A stretch of DNA of 51,202 nt from Marine Group I thaumarchaeote (GCA_013390765.1 JACAST010000002.1:1-51202); one strand, 5' to 3'; positions 22,843-32,087 are shown, counted from the first letter of the stretch. Translations and numbers: made by a program. Notes: generated by a model not told the origin, from the sequence alone.

Positions 22843-23037
22843 ATGGCTGTAAACAAAGTTCTTCAAAGAGGAATGGATTGAATGATTGGACACGAAATTG
22901 CTGAACTTGATAAAAAGAGCTTACCTAATACCGAAAAAACCAGTCAAACAGGATTGTCTTTACCAATATTTCCAGGATTGAAAAGTGAAGAAATTATACA
23001 CATTTGTGATTCCATAAAAGAATTTTTTCAAAATTAA
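22843..23037 (+). pseudogene. Collapsed DegT/DnrJ-type aminotransferase remnant
   Basis: The 360-base gap 22777-23136 contains one frame with AVNKVLQRGMD, an in-frame TGA, then GHEIAELDKK (both typical of the DegT N-terminus, AVNKVL-x-SG and E-x-AELEKK), followed directly by LPNTEKTSQTGLSLPIFPG and IIHICDSIKEFFQN, the family's C-terminus. Some 280 residues including the PLP lysine are deleted. The other sequence in the gap has no clear coding content; a weak minus-strand frame near 23052-23120 was not identified. Confidence 0.7.
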
Positions 23038-23136
23038 TTTATTCTTTAAATGGAAATCAGGATTCCATTATTTTCAAGTAATTGTGGTAGTTTTTTATCA
23101 GCAGAAGTTATCAAGTAGTTTTTTAATATAAAATTA

Positions 23137-23493
23137 ATGGCTGATTGGAAAAAACCAACAATAGAACATCAAAAAATTACAAAATATGGTTATTTTGTTG
23201 AATATCCTGAAAATCTCATTTTAAGAAAAAATATAGATATTGGAGTTTTTACGTACATAAATTCACATTTTGGAGTTGAAATTCAAGATGGAGTGGAAAT
23301 AGGACCACACTGTTCTATTTTATCACATAGTACTATAGGAAACAGAAAAGGCAAAGTTATTATCAAAAAATCTGCTAAAATTGGTGGATATACGTTGATA
23401 ATGCCTGGAGTAACAATTGGTGAAAACTCTCTGATCCATGCATATTCGTACATAGACAAAGATGTTGAAGATAATAAAATTATTAAAAAATGA
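23137..23493 (+). CDS. Small hexapeptide-repeat (LbH) acyltransferase
   Basis: A 118-residue left-handed beta-helix protein with imperfect hexapeptides (NIDIGVFTYINSHFGVEIQD, VEIGPHCSIL, AKIGGYTLIMPGVTIGENSL). It would be a trimeric O- or N-acyltransferase acting on a nucleotide sugar, using an acyl-CoA, although its small size leaves little beyond the helix. A 35-codon relic of its paralogue lies at 15811-15918. Directly at its stop (23491-23493) a TauD fragment begins, so it has been joined to foreign DNA at the 3' end. Its intact frame and lack of shifts argue that it is functional. Confidence 0.75.
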   Translation: MADWKKPTIEHQKITKYGYFVEYPENLILRKNIDIGVFTYINSHFGVEIQDGVEIGPHCSILSHSTIGNRKGKVIIKKSAKIGGYTLIMPGVTIGENSLIHAYSYIDKDVEDNKIIKK

Positions 23494-23645
23494 AAAAATA
23501 CTTCAAGATGACGATTACTAATAATAGATGGAAAAAGTTTTTCATCTTTTTCTAAAGATGAAATTGTAAAAATCTATGAATTGATTTGCAGTATGCTAGG
23601 AACATTGTATATTCAAAATATTAATTCTAAAAAAATCGTATATAC
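23492..23645 (+). pseudogene. Internal fragment of a TauD/TfdA-like oxygenase gene
   Basis: The frame from 23515 reads LLIIDGKSFSSFSKDEIVKIYELICSMLGTLYIQNINSKKIV; split here for length: LLIIDGKSF, SKDEIVKIYE and MLGTLYIQNI match residues 75-116 of the oxygenase at 7454-8383. DNA homology starts at the acyltransferase stop codon and ends near 23640. None of the iron ligands is included, so this is debris. Confidence 0.8.
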
Positions 23646-23725
23646 AAAATTCTGTTATCCATCACAAGTATGGTTTATCTAATCAAAATTTATGATACAA
23701 CTATACAAAAAATAGGTAACTGATA

Positions 23726-24403
23726 GTGATATTTCGAAAATATAATAGGATACAAAATTCATCTAGGTGGATTCAGCGAAAGATTGGTTCGTTCATAGAT
23801 CCTAAACAAAAACGGCATGCCCATGTAGGCTCACCTGAATTATATAAGAAGAATAGAGATTTCCAAATCAAATTTTTAAAAGATATGGGACTGATACCTG
23901 GAGACTATCTACTGGATATTGGCTGTGGAACATTAGTAGGTGGAATACCCATCATCCACTATTTGGAAAAGCGTCACTATTACGGTATAGAAAAACGACC
24001 AGATGTTCTTGAAGAAGCCAGAAAAGAACTTCTTGCATCGAAACTCACACATAAAACACCAGTGCTTTTATCGGAAGATATTGCGTCTCTCAATCTTGAG
24101 AGAGTATTCAATTTTGTGTGGGCTTCAAGTGTTCTAATCCATTTTAAGGATGAGATATTGGAAGATTGTTTTGCATTTGTAAGCAGTCATCTAAGTAAGC
24201 AAGGTAAATTCTACGCCAATGTGAATATTGGAAATAAAAAGGATGATAGCTGGAAAGGATTTCCGGTAGTATGGCGAACGCTGGATTTCTATAAGAAGAT
24301 GGGTTCTTCTTATGGATTAACAGTTCAAGATATTGGTTCACGCCAAGAATTTGGACTAGCGTATCTAGATAATCAAAGAATGTTAGAAATATCTAAGAAA
24401 TAG
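23726..24403 (+). CDS. Class I SAM-dependent methyltransferase
   Basis: A 225-residue methyltransferase with the SAM loop DYLLDIGCGTLVGGIPIIH, the acidic second strand YYGIEKRPDV, a LSEDIASL motif and FVWASSVLIHF at the active-site strand. Start is a GTG at 23726. Substrate is unknown; small-molecule or glycan O-methylation is likely in this setting. A fragment of a paralogue with about ten mismatches over roughly 90 bases lies on the minus strand at 34285-34376. It is convergent with the cupin gene (13-base gap). Confidence 0.8.
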   Translation: MIFRKYNRIQNSSRWIQRKIGSFIDPKQKRHAHVGSPELYKKNRDFQIKFLKDMGLIPGDYLLDIGCGTLVGGIPIIHYLEKRHYYGIEKRPDVLEEARKELLASKLTHKTPVLLSEDIASLNLERVFNFVWASSVLIHFKDEILEDCFAFVSSHLSKQGKFYANVNIGNKKDDSWKGFPVVWRTLDFYKKMGSSYGLTVQDIGSRQEFGLAYLDNQRMLEISKK

Positions 24404-24416
24404 AATTTACTAACAA

Positions 24417-24800
24417 CTAACAATTGTTATCGCTTGAATGTAGTATTTCATCAATAATTTTTCTATATTTTGGATGATCGACCGCCTGGTATTCACCATC
24501 AAATATTTCGATAAACATTGAATCCTCAAGAGCAATAAAAAGATGCGCAGTATTTTGTTGTACATTGATTATCGATGGCGCAGAATTTTTTTTTATTTGC
24601 TCAACATTGTTCTTTAGATTTTCTTCTCTTAATTCTATTTTTCCATATACAACAATATGGGTTGATGGAAAATTATGGAAGTGCCCACCACGTGCAAACC
24701 CTTTTTTTATCTCAACAATATTAATTTTTTTAGTACCAAGTGACAAAAATAAAATTTTCCCCCGTTTATCCTCTACTTGTTTTTCGAATTGTAAATTCAT
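24417..24800 (-). CDS. Cupin-domain protein (nucleotide-sugar isomerase/epimerase-like)
   Basis: A 127-residue single-cupin protein. The barrel motifs are GGHFHNFPSTHIVVYGKIEL (first His pair) and NTAHLFIALEDSMFIEIFD (second). Similar small cupins in glycan loci act as sugar 3,4-ketoisomerases or 3,5-epimerases, or bind nucleotide sugars without turnover. No C-terminal extension is seen. It is divergent from the SDR at 24920 with 119 bases between, and its function could match that SDR's substrate. Confidence 0.6.
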   Translation of the reverse strand: MNLQFEKQVEDKRGKILFLSLGTKKINIVEIKKGFARGGHFHNFPSTHIVVYGKIELREENLKNNVEQIKKNSAPSIINVQQNTAHLFIALEDSMFIEIFDGEYQAVDHPKYRKIIDEILHSSDNNC

Positions 24801-24877
24801 AGTTTAAAACATATTTGTTATAATCACTTCATTAATTCTTTGTCTAAAAACTATACTATCAATTTTCATGTTTTTCA

Positions 24878-24885
24878 TTTATATT
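24878..24885 (+). promoter_or_regulatory. Putative TATA box of the SDR at 24920
   Basis: TTTATATT lies 35-42 bases before the ATG at 24920, consistent with a leader of about ten bases. Confidence 0.4.
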
Positions 24886-24919
24886 GAAATAAGTTATTTA
24901 CAATTAAAGTGATTATTTA

Positions 24920-25903
24920 ATGAAAATTCTTGTTACTGGTGGTGGAGGATATCTTGGCTCGATTTTTTGTAGAAAGATGTTAGCTAAAGGACATAAAGTC
25001 AGAGTTTTAGATGCATTGTGGTACGGAAATGAATCACTGGAAGAATTATCCAATAATGCAGATTTCGAACTGGTGCAGGAGGATATTCGAAATCTAGTCA
25101 CTACTGTATCAACAATGAAAGACATGGATGCTGTAGTTCACCTAGCCTCGATTGTTGGTATGCCTGCTTCAAGCATAGATCCTATTGCTAGTGAAGAAGT
25201 AAATTATTTAGCTACAAAAAATATAGCCGAACTCTGTCAGCTTCATGAAATAGAGACATTTGTTTTTGCTAGCACATGTTCTATTTATGGAAGTCAGCCT
25301 AATACTGTGATTACAGAAAAATCTAAAGTTTCTCCCATGGATTTCTATGCTACCCAAAAATACTTGTCAGAAAAGGCTACACATTCGGTTAATAGATCAC
25401 CTTTGATATTACGATTTGGAACATTATTTGGTTACTCACCAAGAATGAGATTTGATTTGGTTATCAATCTGTTTACTGCTCAGGCAATAAAAGAAGGAAA
25501 AATTACAGTTTTTGGAGGTAAACAAAACAGACCTTTCTTACATGTAGACGATGCAGCAGAATCAATTGTTTTTGGACTTGAAAAAAATTTAACTGGAACT
25601 TATAATGTTATTTCAGAAAATTTTACGTTGCTACAAGCTGCAGAAAAAGTTAGTAAAATCACAGGATGTGAAATACAGATCAAATCTGAAGTTGAGGATG
25701 AAAGACACTATAATGTTTCAGCAGATAAATTAAGTTTGACTGGATTTAGCGCGTCTAAGAAATTGGATGACGGTATCAAAGAAATAATTGATGCGTTATC
25801 TGATGGAAAAATTAATGATTTTAAAGATAAAAAATATAGCAACTATGAAATTCTTCTTGGTAAACATGAAACAGATGAAATCATAAGAAAGAGATTATTA
25901 TAG
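24920..25903 (+). CDS. NAD-dependent epimerase/dehydratase (extended SDR)
   Basis: A 327-residue extended SDR with VTGGGGYLGS at the N-terminus, HLASIVG, the active-site Ser region FASTCSIYG and Tyr143-x3-Lys147 in FYATQK. ILRFGTLFGYSPRMRFD and RPFLHVDDAA are typical of NDP-sugar epimerases. The paralogue at 32137-33135 shares the SPRMRFD and HVDD blocks. It probably modifies a nucleotide sugar in the cytoplasm; the exact reaction (epimerase, reductase or dehydratase) cannot be told. It converges on the DegT gene at 25915 with 11 bases between stops. Confidence 0.85.
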   Translation: MKILVTGGGGYLGSIFCRKMLAKGHKVRVLDALWYGNESLEELSNNADFELVQEDIRNLVTTVSTMKDMDAVVHLASIVGMPASSIDPIASEEVNYLATKNIAELCQLHEIETFVFASTCSIYGSQPNTVITEKSKVSPMDFYATQKYLSEKATHSVNRSPLILRFGTLFGYSPRMRFDLVINLFTAQAIKEGKITVFGGKQNRPFLHVDDAAESIVFGLEKNLTGTYNVISENFTLLQAAEKVSKITGCEIQIKSEVEDERHYNVSADKLSLTGFSASKKLDDGIKEIIDALSDGKINDFKDKKYSNYEILLGKHETDEIIRKRLL

Positions 25904-25914
25904 TAGATTTTTTA

Positions 25915-27057
25915 TTATTCAAGCTTTTCAAAAAACATATCAATCGATTCAACCAGTAAATTCTTTTCTTCAGTTGTCATGTTTGGATAAATTGGCAATG
26001 TTAACACTTGATCTGCAATTTTCTCTGTTACTGGTAAATTACCTAATTTCGTACCAAACTTTTTTTTGTAGAAATCAGTTAAATGAATTGGATAAAAATA
26101 AACTTTTGAAAATATACCATCTGCAAGAAGATGCGAATGTAGTTTGTCACGAATTATCTTATTAGGTAATCTGATTGTATACATTTGATAAATATGAATA
26201 TATTCTGTATTTCCTTTTGGAACTTGAATTTGTGAATGTTTTGATAATCTTTCAGAAAGAAAATTTGCGTGCTCCTGTCTCATTTTTATAATCTTATCCA
26301 ACTTTTCAAGCTGTGTAATGCCTAAACATGCGGTAATCGTAGACATTCTCCAATTATAGCCAACCCCTTGATAATTTGACTCGTGCGGATTGTTAAAATA
26401 ATTAATTTTATCTATTCTACCATGTGATCTTATTAGTTTTATTTTCTCATAAATCTCTCTAGAATTTGTGGTGATTGCACCGCCTTCACCAGTTGTTAAA
26501 ACTTTATTTCCCGTAAAACTAAAAATTGTTGCGTCAGCGTTTGAACCAACCTTTGTCCCTTTTACAGAAGAACCCAATGCTTCAGCAGCATCTTCAATTA
26601 GGATAAGTCCTGCATCCTCAATCTGTTTCTTAATTTCAAAAATCTTACAGGGTAATCCACCACAATCCATGGGAATTATGGCTTTGGTTCTACTGGATAT
26701 TCTCGCCTGAATTAATTCAGGGTCTAAACCAAGATTTGTTTCTTCGATTTCTGCAAAAGTTGGTATTGCATCTACGAAAAGAACCGAATTTACAGTTGAA
26801 ATAAAGGTAAAAGAAGGAACTATTATTTCAGCGCCCTTTCCTAATTCATATGCTAAAAGAGATGCATGCAAAGCTGAGGTTCCTGAATTAAGTGTCAAAC
26901 AGTAATCAGATCCAACATAGTTCTTTATGGCATTTTCAAATTGTTCTACTTCTGGACCTATAGCCCATCTATTTCCACGTTTAATTATTTTAGTAACTAG
27001 ATTAAGATCCTCATCATCAGTATAGATTTTATAAAGTGGTATTTTCCATTCTGGCAT
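25915..27057 (-). CDS. DegT/DnrJ/EryC1/StrS-family PLP aminotransferase
   Basis: A 380-residue sugar aminotransferase of fold type I. NSGTSALHASLLA binds PLP phosphate, IEDAAEALGS carries the Asp that contacts the pyridine N, and Lys185 in FSFTGNKVLTTGEGG forms the Schiff base. Family members put an amino group on 3- or 4-keto nucleotide sugars, using glutamate. It is one of three intact copies here (also 33192 and 39384), each quite different in sequence, so they likely serve different sugars. Divergent from the PIG-L gene at 27149. Confidence 0.9.
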   Translation of the reverse strand: MPEWKIPLYKIYTDDEDLNLVTKIIKRGNRWAIGPEVEQFENAIKNYVGSDYCLTLNSGTSALHASLLAYELGKGAEIIVPSFTFISTVNSVLFVDAIPTFAEIEETNLGLDPELIQARISSRTKAIIPMDCGGLPCKIFEIKKQIEDAGLILIEDAAEALGSSVKGTKVGSNADATIFSFTGNKVLTTGEGGAITTNSREIYEKIKLIRSHGRIDKINYFNNPHESNYQGVGYNWRMSTITACLGITQLEKLDKIIKMRQEHANFLSERLSKHSQIQVPKGNTEYIHIYQMYTIRLPNKIIRDKLHSHLLADGIFSKVYFYPIHLTDFYKKKFGTKLGNLPVTEKIADQVLTLPIYPNMTTEEKNLLVESIDMFFEKLE

Positions 27058-27148
27058 AATTAACTATTTTCTGGTATTAATTTAAAATACACTGTTAATT
27101 GAGAAATTGTACTTAATTTATTAATACAAAATAAAGCCAAATTATCTA

Positions 27149-27790
27149 TTGAATGTTCTAGTAATTGGCGCTCATCCTGATGATGAAGTTGTAGGAATGG
27201 GTGCAACAATTAAAAAATTGAGTAAGAAGAACAAAATTTTCCTTTGTATTATTACTGATGGAACTACTGCTCAATATGATGATAAAAAAATGATAAAAGT
27301 GAGACGTGATGCGTGTATTAAGTCATCAAAATTACTAGGTATTACTAAGGTAAAATTTCTAGATTTTCCGGATATGGGATTAGATACAATATCACAATTA
27401 GAAATAAACAAAGAATTAGAAAAGATAATTGAAGATTATAAACCTAAGGTAGTTTATACCACACCAGCACATGATCTGCATAAGGATCACCAGTTGATAT
27501 TTGATTCAGCTTTAGTTGCAACAAGACCTTTTTCAAGTTCTGTGAAACAATTGCTATCATACGAGTGCCCTGGACCAGTTAAACAACCATTTCAACCAAC
27601 AGTATATCAAAATGTTGAAAAAGAATTTTCGTACAAACTAGAGGCGTTTAAAACGTATAAGAGCGAAGTAATGAAATTCCCTCATCCACGTTCTTTAATA
27701 GCAATAGAGAACCTTGCAATACAAAGAGGAGTGGAATCAGGTTTGAAGAAGGCAGAAGCATTTCAACTAATTCGTAGTATTAACCAATAA
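27149..27790 (+). CDS. PIG-L-family N-deacetylase
   Basis: A 213-residue zinc-type LmbE/PIG-L deacetylase. The metal motif AHPDDE is at 8-13, the distal DLHKDHQLIF supplies the third ligand, and LDFPDMGLD lies between. These enzymes remove acetyl groups from GlcNAc-type sugars on nucleotides, lipids or small molecules. The start is TTG 27149; the nearby ATG is out of frame. An AT-rich box about 27113-27123 fits a short leader. It converges on the GT-C gene at 27828. Confidence 0.85.
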   Translation: MNVLVIGAHPDDEVVGMGATIKKLSKKNKIFLCIITDGTTAQYDDKKMIKVRRDACIKSSKLLGITKVKFLDFPDMGLDTISQLEINKELEKIIEDYKPKVVYTTPAHDLHKDHQLIFDSALVATRPFSSSVKQLLSYECPGPVKQPFQPTVYQNVEKEFSYKLEAFKTYKSEVMKFPHPRSLIAIENLAIQRGVESGLKKAEAFQLIRSINQ

Positions 27791-27827
27791 GAAGATTGAA
27801 ACCCTAGAAAGACAAAATTTATCACTC

Positions 27828-29444
27828 TTACTCATGGAATTTTTCATAATTAATCTCAAAAACTTTGATCTTTAATTTCTTAAAACCGAATTCATCTGAA
27901 TCAAAAATTTTCTTTAGATATGGGTATTGATTATAATTATAAAATAACTCATCTGTAAATGGATAGTATAGCCCTTTTTTCTGATTAGCAATAATATATT
28001 TCAAGTCATATTTTTCTCCATCAGAAATTAATTCTTCTAATGTTTCACCATATGGTGCAGATGAGATTTTAAATGAATTTTCTTTGTCGGGAATTATTTT
28101 TGAATTAATTTCATAACTTTTGAATTTTTCGGGCGATTCGGTAATTCTTAGGTAACTAACATAATCTAAACCTCCTCCCCAATCTCTGAGTACAACTCCC
28201 TGTAAATTATTTAACGCATATTCTGAAAACTCAAATTTTTCATTTTCTAAGATAGGATCCGGCGTTCCATATCTTGTCATAAATATAGATGAAAGTAAAA
28301 TTATTGTTATGATGATTCCTATAATGAAAATATCTTTTTGCCTTCTGGAAAATGAAAAAGTATTCAGCCCGTATTCAGTTACTCTTTGAATTGGTATAAC
28401 TGAAAAAATCATTAAAAACGGTAATAGATACATCATAAATCTTCTATCAGCTATCACTGACATGACTATTGTTAGAGATGCAAGAGATATCAAAATGAAG
28501 ATCCAGTTTGCCTTTATGTAATTTGTATTTTGATCAAAGGCCCTAAATGAAAACATTATTCCAAATGGAATTAAGACGAACAAAAAAGGAAATGATAAAA
28601 CCGTAATTATTTGAAAACTATTGTAAAAACCTTGCAAAATAAAAGTCTGAATGAATGAAGGTAGTCCATTTTCTTCAATATAGTCAAATGGAGAGTTAGT
28701 TGTTTTTGTATATATTTCACTATAAAATAATTCAGGGCTGCCAGCAAAAATTATATTTTTATAATCCGAATAAAATGGGTCTCCAAATTCTTCATTACGT
28801 TCTAACAATACGGGTGAAATTACCAATAAAAATAAAACTACACCAAGTCCATAGTTCCTAAACAAATTAGGAGATCCTCTTAATGTAACAAAGTAAACAA
28901 TTGTAATTACAATAAATACAAAAACTCCATTAATTCTTATCCAATAAGCAAGTCCAGCCAAAAATAGCGAAATTAAAACAAATCTTGTATTCTTATTTAA
29001 AATAAAATAAAATGAACCTATTATAGCAAGATGAAATAACGGCTCGGATAGCCCAAAACCAGAATTATAATTAAGGTGTGGTTCAAATGCAAAAAGACTT
29101 GCTAGGACAATCGAATATCTTTCATCAAAAAACTTTCGTCCTACCATATACATCATAGGTATAGAAAATGTGGCTACACCAATACTTAGTACTCGTATTG
29201 TATTAGAATAATCAAAGAAATTTTCCGAGTCAATGAATCCAAAAAATATGGATACGAATAATGACCATCCCATGCCTCTATGTGATGATTGTGAAAAATC
29301 ACCGTTTGTATGAGCAATTGCATTAAGTGTATAATCAAGATTATCTGAATTTACTGGAATAGAAAAATCTACTAAATATAATTTCAAACCCAATGAAATT
29401 AAAGAAATTATAATTAACGAAAAAACTATTTGTTTTTTATTCAA
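27828..29444 (-). CDS. GT-C-type membrane glycosyltransferase (PMT/ArnT-like)
   Basis: A 538-residue polytopic protein with about 11-13 hydrophobic helices. The first outside loop has acidic residues, VNSDNLDYTLNA, placed like the catalytic Asp of polyprenyl-phosphate-dependent GT-C enzymes, and a soluble C-terminal domain follows. It would move a sugar from a polyprenyl phosphate to a glycan or protein outside. The GT2 gene 1 base upstream is the natural maker of the donor, so the two form an operon. A 69-base exact copy of part of its 3' end occurs at 34368-34436. A second GT-C is at 34473-36155. Confidence 0.8.
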   Translation of the reverse strand: MNKKQIVFSLIIISLISLGLKLYLVDFSIPVNSDNLDYTLNAIAHTNGDFSQSSHRGMGWSLFVSIFFGFIDSENFFDYSNTIRVLSIGVATFSIPMMYMVGRKFFDERYSIVLASLFAFEPHLNYNSGFGLSEPLFHLAIIGSFYFILNKNTRFVLISLFLAGLAYWIRINGVFVFIVITIVYFVTLRGSPNLFRNYGLGVVLFLLVISPVLLERNEEFGDPFYSDYKNIIFAGSPELFYSEIYTKTTNSPFDYIEENGLPSFIQTFILQGFYNSFQIITVLSFPFLFVLIPFGIMFSFRAFDQNTNYIKANWIFILISLASLTIVMSVIADRRFMMYLLPFLMIFSVIPIQRVTEYGLNTFSFSRRQKDIFIIGIIITIILLSSIFMTRYGTPDPILENEKFEFSEYALNNLQGVVLRDWGGGLDYVSYLRITESPEKFKSYEINSKIIPDKENSFKISSAPYGETLEELISDGEKYDLKYIIANQKKGLYYPFTDELFYNYNQYPYLKKIFDSDEFGFKKLKIKVFEINYEKFHE

Positions 29445-29445
29445 T

Positions 29446-30114
29446 TTATTTCCAAAAAATGAACTCTTTAATTATTTGGTAGCTTAATTGTGCACCAACT
29501 GTTAGTGGTCTCATTTTTCTTTCACCACCTATTCTATCAGGTTCTCTACTTTCAATTTCATAAATTGGAATTTTTCTTTTAGCTAACCTAATACATGTTT
29601 GTTGTTCAATATTCAAATATTGTGCGTCTGTCTTCAATTCATCCCAAAACGTTCTCTTAATAATCCGAAACCCATTTAATGCATCAGTATAATTACCCCC
29701 AAAAAAAGAATTTACTAAAAATGTAAACATTTTATTTCCAAAATATTCAAACCAATTTGCATCATTACTAATTGAATTTTTTCCAAATCTTGAAATGTGA
29801 ACTACATCGTGACCTTGCTTAGTCTTCTCAATCAATTTAGGTATATCCTCAGGCAAATCATTTCCATCCGGACTAAAAAACATAATATAGTCTGATTGTG
29901 TTGCATCTGTACCAATTCGGCAGGCATTTCCCTCTCCTTTGTTTTTTTGATGAATTACGTCAAATCCTAATTCTTTAGCCTTTTCTACAGTTCCGTCAGT
30001 TGAACCACCATCAACGAACACAATTTCTTCTGCCCAATTTTTATTAATTTGAGGCATTATCGTACTTACACCATCAATTTCATCTAGAGTTAAAATTATT
30101 ATTGTGATAGACAT
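29446..30114 (-). CDS. GT2 glycosyltransferase, polyprenyl-phosphate sugar synthase type
   Basis: A 222-residue GT-A enzyme of the DPM1-like group. ITIIILTLDEIDGV, VFVDGGSTDGT, and IMFFSPDGNDLPED (donor/metal D-x-D) are visible, as is NGFRIIKRTFWDEL and the late RIGGERKMRPLT. No C-terminal helices, so it acts as a peripheral cytoplasmic enzyme making polyprenyl-phosphate sugar. It is transcribed just before the GT-C gene with 1 base between, the usual donor-maker plus donor-user pair. Confidence 0.85.
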   Translation of the reverse strand: MSITIIILTLDEIDGVSTIMPQINKNWAEEIVFVDGGSTDGTVEKAKELGFDVIHQKNKGEGNACRIGTDATQSDYIMFFSPDGNDLPEDIPKLIEKTKQGHDVVHISRFGKNSISNDANWFEYFGNKMFTFLVNSFFGGNYTDALNGFRIIKRTFWDELKTDAQYLNIEQQTCIRLAKRKIPIYEIESREPDRIGGERKMRPLTVGAQLSYQIIKEFIFWK

Positions 30115-30250
30115 TAGGGAACGATTAATTCAATTATTTAAAATTATTAATACTTACGACTAGATCATCAAAATTCTAAATATTAATTCACGTATAATGT
30201 CTGAGTACTTTTTTTATTATTGCTTAAAACTGTAAAATTACTGAATAATC

Positions 30251-31105
30251 ATGAAAATTGTAATATTAGCAAATGATAATGTGGCATATTCTGGAATTTT
30301 ATCTTATCCAATATTGAAAAAATTTTCAAAGGAGATATCAGGAATATTTATTCAAGATGGTATATTAAATTCAGATACTAATTCTTCAGATTTATTCAAT
30401 AAAGTAAAAAAGAAATCCGGTTTACAATATGCAATATTCTTAGCAAGAGAAATATTAAATTATAAAATTGCAGTTTTTATTCGAAGAATTTTTCATATGA
30501 ATAAGCATTCAGATGATTGTTACCTTGATAATAATTCAAATCTTGGAAAAATTTTCGACATTCCGGTTTTCAAAATAAAAGGGTCCATACATGATGAAAT
30601 TTGGTTAAATAAAATTAATGATTTAAAACCCGATTTGATTATTTGTGCTAGATATGGAGAAATTTTAAAAAAATCACTTTTAACAATACCAAATATTGGA
30701 GTGATCAATTTTCATCCTTCATTATTACCAAAATATAAGGGATTAGGACCAATTTTTCAGGCATTACTACATAATGAAAATGAGATCGGATTTTCGTTCC
30801 ATTATATTGATGAAGATGTAGATACAGGTGAAATAATTAAAAGACAAAAAATAAAAACTGAAAAAAATGAATCTGTTAGCCGTATAACTATTCGTGTACA
30901 TATAGCAGGAGGATATGAATTATTATCTGTAATAAATAATATTAAAAAAGGAAATAAGAAAACTGAAGAGGTTATACAAGATGCCGGAAATTTTTTTAGT
31001 TGGCCTGAAAAAAAGTATGTTAAAAAATTTATTCAATCTAACAAAAAATATATTGAATTTAGAGATTTTTTATCACTTGTGTTTTACAATCCAAAAAAAT
31101 TTTAA
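30251..31105 (+). CDS. Formyltransferase (sugar N-formyltransferase-like)
   Basis: A 284-residue formyltransferase of the methionyl-tRNA-formyltransferase fold. The active-site triad appears to be Asn153, His155 and Asp191: VINFHPSLLPKYKGLGPIFQ then DEDVDTGEIIKRQ. Archaeal cytosolic initiator Met-tRNA is not formylated, so a nucleotide-amino-sugar acceptor, as in the formyl-amino sugars of glycans, is the better guess. It would use 10-formyl-tetrahydrofolate (or tetrahydromethanopterin-like carrier). Residues about 40-110 are an unusual insert. Amino donors could be the DegT genes here. Confidence 0.8.
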   Translation: MKIVILANDNVAYSGILSYPILKKFSKEISGIFIQDGILNSDTNSSDLFNKVKKKSGLQYAIFLAREILNYKIAVFIRRIFHMNKHSDDCYLDNNSNLGKIFDIPVFKIKGSIHDEIWLNKINDLKPDLIICARYGEILKKSLLTIPNIGVINFHPSLLPKYKGLGPIFQALLHNENEIGFSFHYIDEDVDTGEIIKRQKIKTEKNESVSRITIRVHIAGGYELLSVINNIKKGNKKTEEVIQDAGNFFSWPEKKYVKKFIQSNKKYIEFRDFLSLVFYNPKKF

Positions 31106-31124
31106 AAATCTCAAATAATTTTAA

Positions 31125-32087
31125 TTATAAATAATATGATGCAGTGATTTTTAGTCCTTGATCTAAGGTGTATTTTGGTTTCCACTTCAATAATTTTTTT
31201 GCTTTTAAATTATCAACCTCAAGTTTTGGAATTTCCAATGCTCTTTTTGGAAAACTATTCCATTTGATTTTTCCTTTGTAACCTGTAATCTTTCTAATTT
31301 TTTCTGCAAGCTGTTTAATAGATATTGATTTCCCAGTTCCAATGTTAATCGATTCGCCAATGATTTTTTTATTATGACTTTCAGTAGCTAGTTGATATGC
31401 AGCAAGTAAATCTGGTTCAAAAATAAAATCACGAATAGGAGTTGGATCACCTAATTTGATAGGAGATTTTCCATTATTCATTTGGTATATCATATTTTCT
31501 ATCACAAACTGGTGATTGTACCGTCTGCCATAAGAATTTGCATTCCTAAAAATTATTGCCGGAAATCCATATGCTTGATTAAGATATTTTAAAAATTTCT
31601 CTGATGCTATTTTTGCTACACCATATGGACTAGCAGCTCTCAACTCCGCAGTTTCTTTGGTTGGAAATTTCGTTTGTATTCCATATGCCTCAACAGAACC
31701 AGAAAAAATGAATCTCTTAAGTTTAGGAAGAACTCTACGTGCAGCTTCAGCCATATTAACAACACCAAGAAAATTTACATTAAATACTTCAGTGGTATGA
31801 GTAAAACTATAAGCAACTGAAGTTTGCGCAGCAAGATGAACTATTACATCAGGTTTAAAATTATTCAAAACGTCGTGAATGTTCAGATAATCAGTTAGAT
31901 CACCAAAATAAAATGATATTCCATTACTTTTCTCTCCCAGTATCATCGATTCAGTGTTTGAAGCAATTGCGCGATCGGATTTTGCTACATTTCTAGCTAA
32001 TGTTCCAATTTTATGACCTTTTTTTAACAATGAATTTGATAGTTGTTGCCCTAAAAATCCAGTTGTGCCAGTAATAAAAATTCTCAT
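31125..32087 (-). CDS. Extended SDR, GDP-mannose 4,6-dehydratase-like
   Basis: About 320 residues. The NAD loop is FITGTTGFLGQQL, then HLAAQTSVAYSF, the active-site region IFSGSVEAYG and Tyr-x3-Lys in SPYGVAKIASE. RNANSYGRRYNHQFVIENMI and PIRDFIFEPDL match the GDP-mannose 4,6-dehydratase/GDP-6-deoxy-mannose reductase group. I chose ATG 32087 (MRIFITG) over an upstream TTG. It lies just downstream of another SDR (32137) on the same strand with a 49-base gap, so they may be co-transcribed. Confidence 0.8.
   Translation of the reverse strand: MRIFITGTTGFLGQQLSNSLLKKGHKIGTLARNVAKSDRAIASNTESMILGEKSNGISFYFGDLTDYLNIHDVLNNFKPDVIVHLAAQTSVAYSFTHTTEVFNVNFLGVVNMAEAARRVLPKLKRFIFSGSVEAYGIQTKFPTKETAELRAASPYGVAKIASEKFLKYLNQAYGFPAIIFRNANSYGRRYNHQFVIENMIYQMNNGKSPIKLGDPTPIRDFIFEPDLLAAYQLATESHNKKIIGESINIGTGKSISIKQLAEKIRKITGYKGKIKWNSFPKRALEIPKLEVDNLKAKKLLKWKPKYTLDQGLKITASYYL

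Noticed and set aside
23050-23125. Minus-strand frame ending DKKLPQLLENNGILI, possibly a PIN-domain tail
   Set aside because: Too short, no start, and the resemblance is weak; chance cannot be excluded.
30251-31105. Methionyl-tRNA formyltransferase
   Set aside because: Fold is the same, but archaea do not formylate initiator Met-tRNA and the neighbours are sugar genes, so sugar formylation is the better reading.
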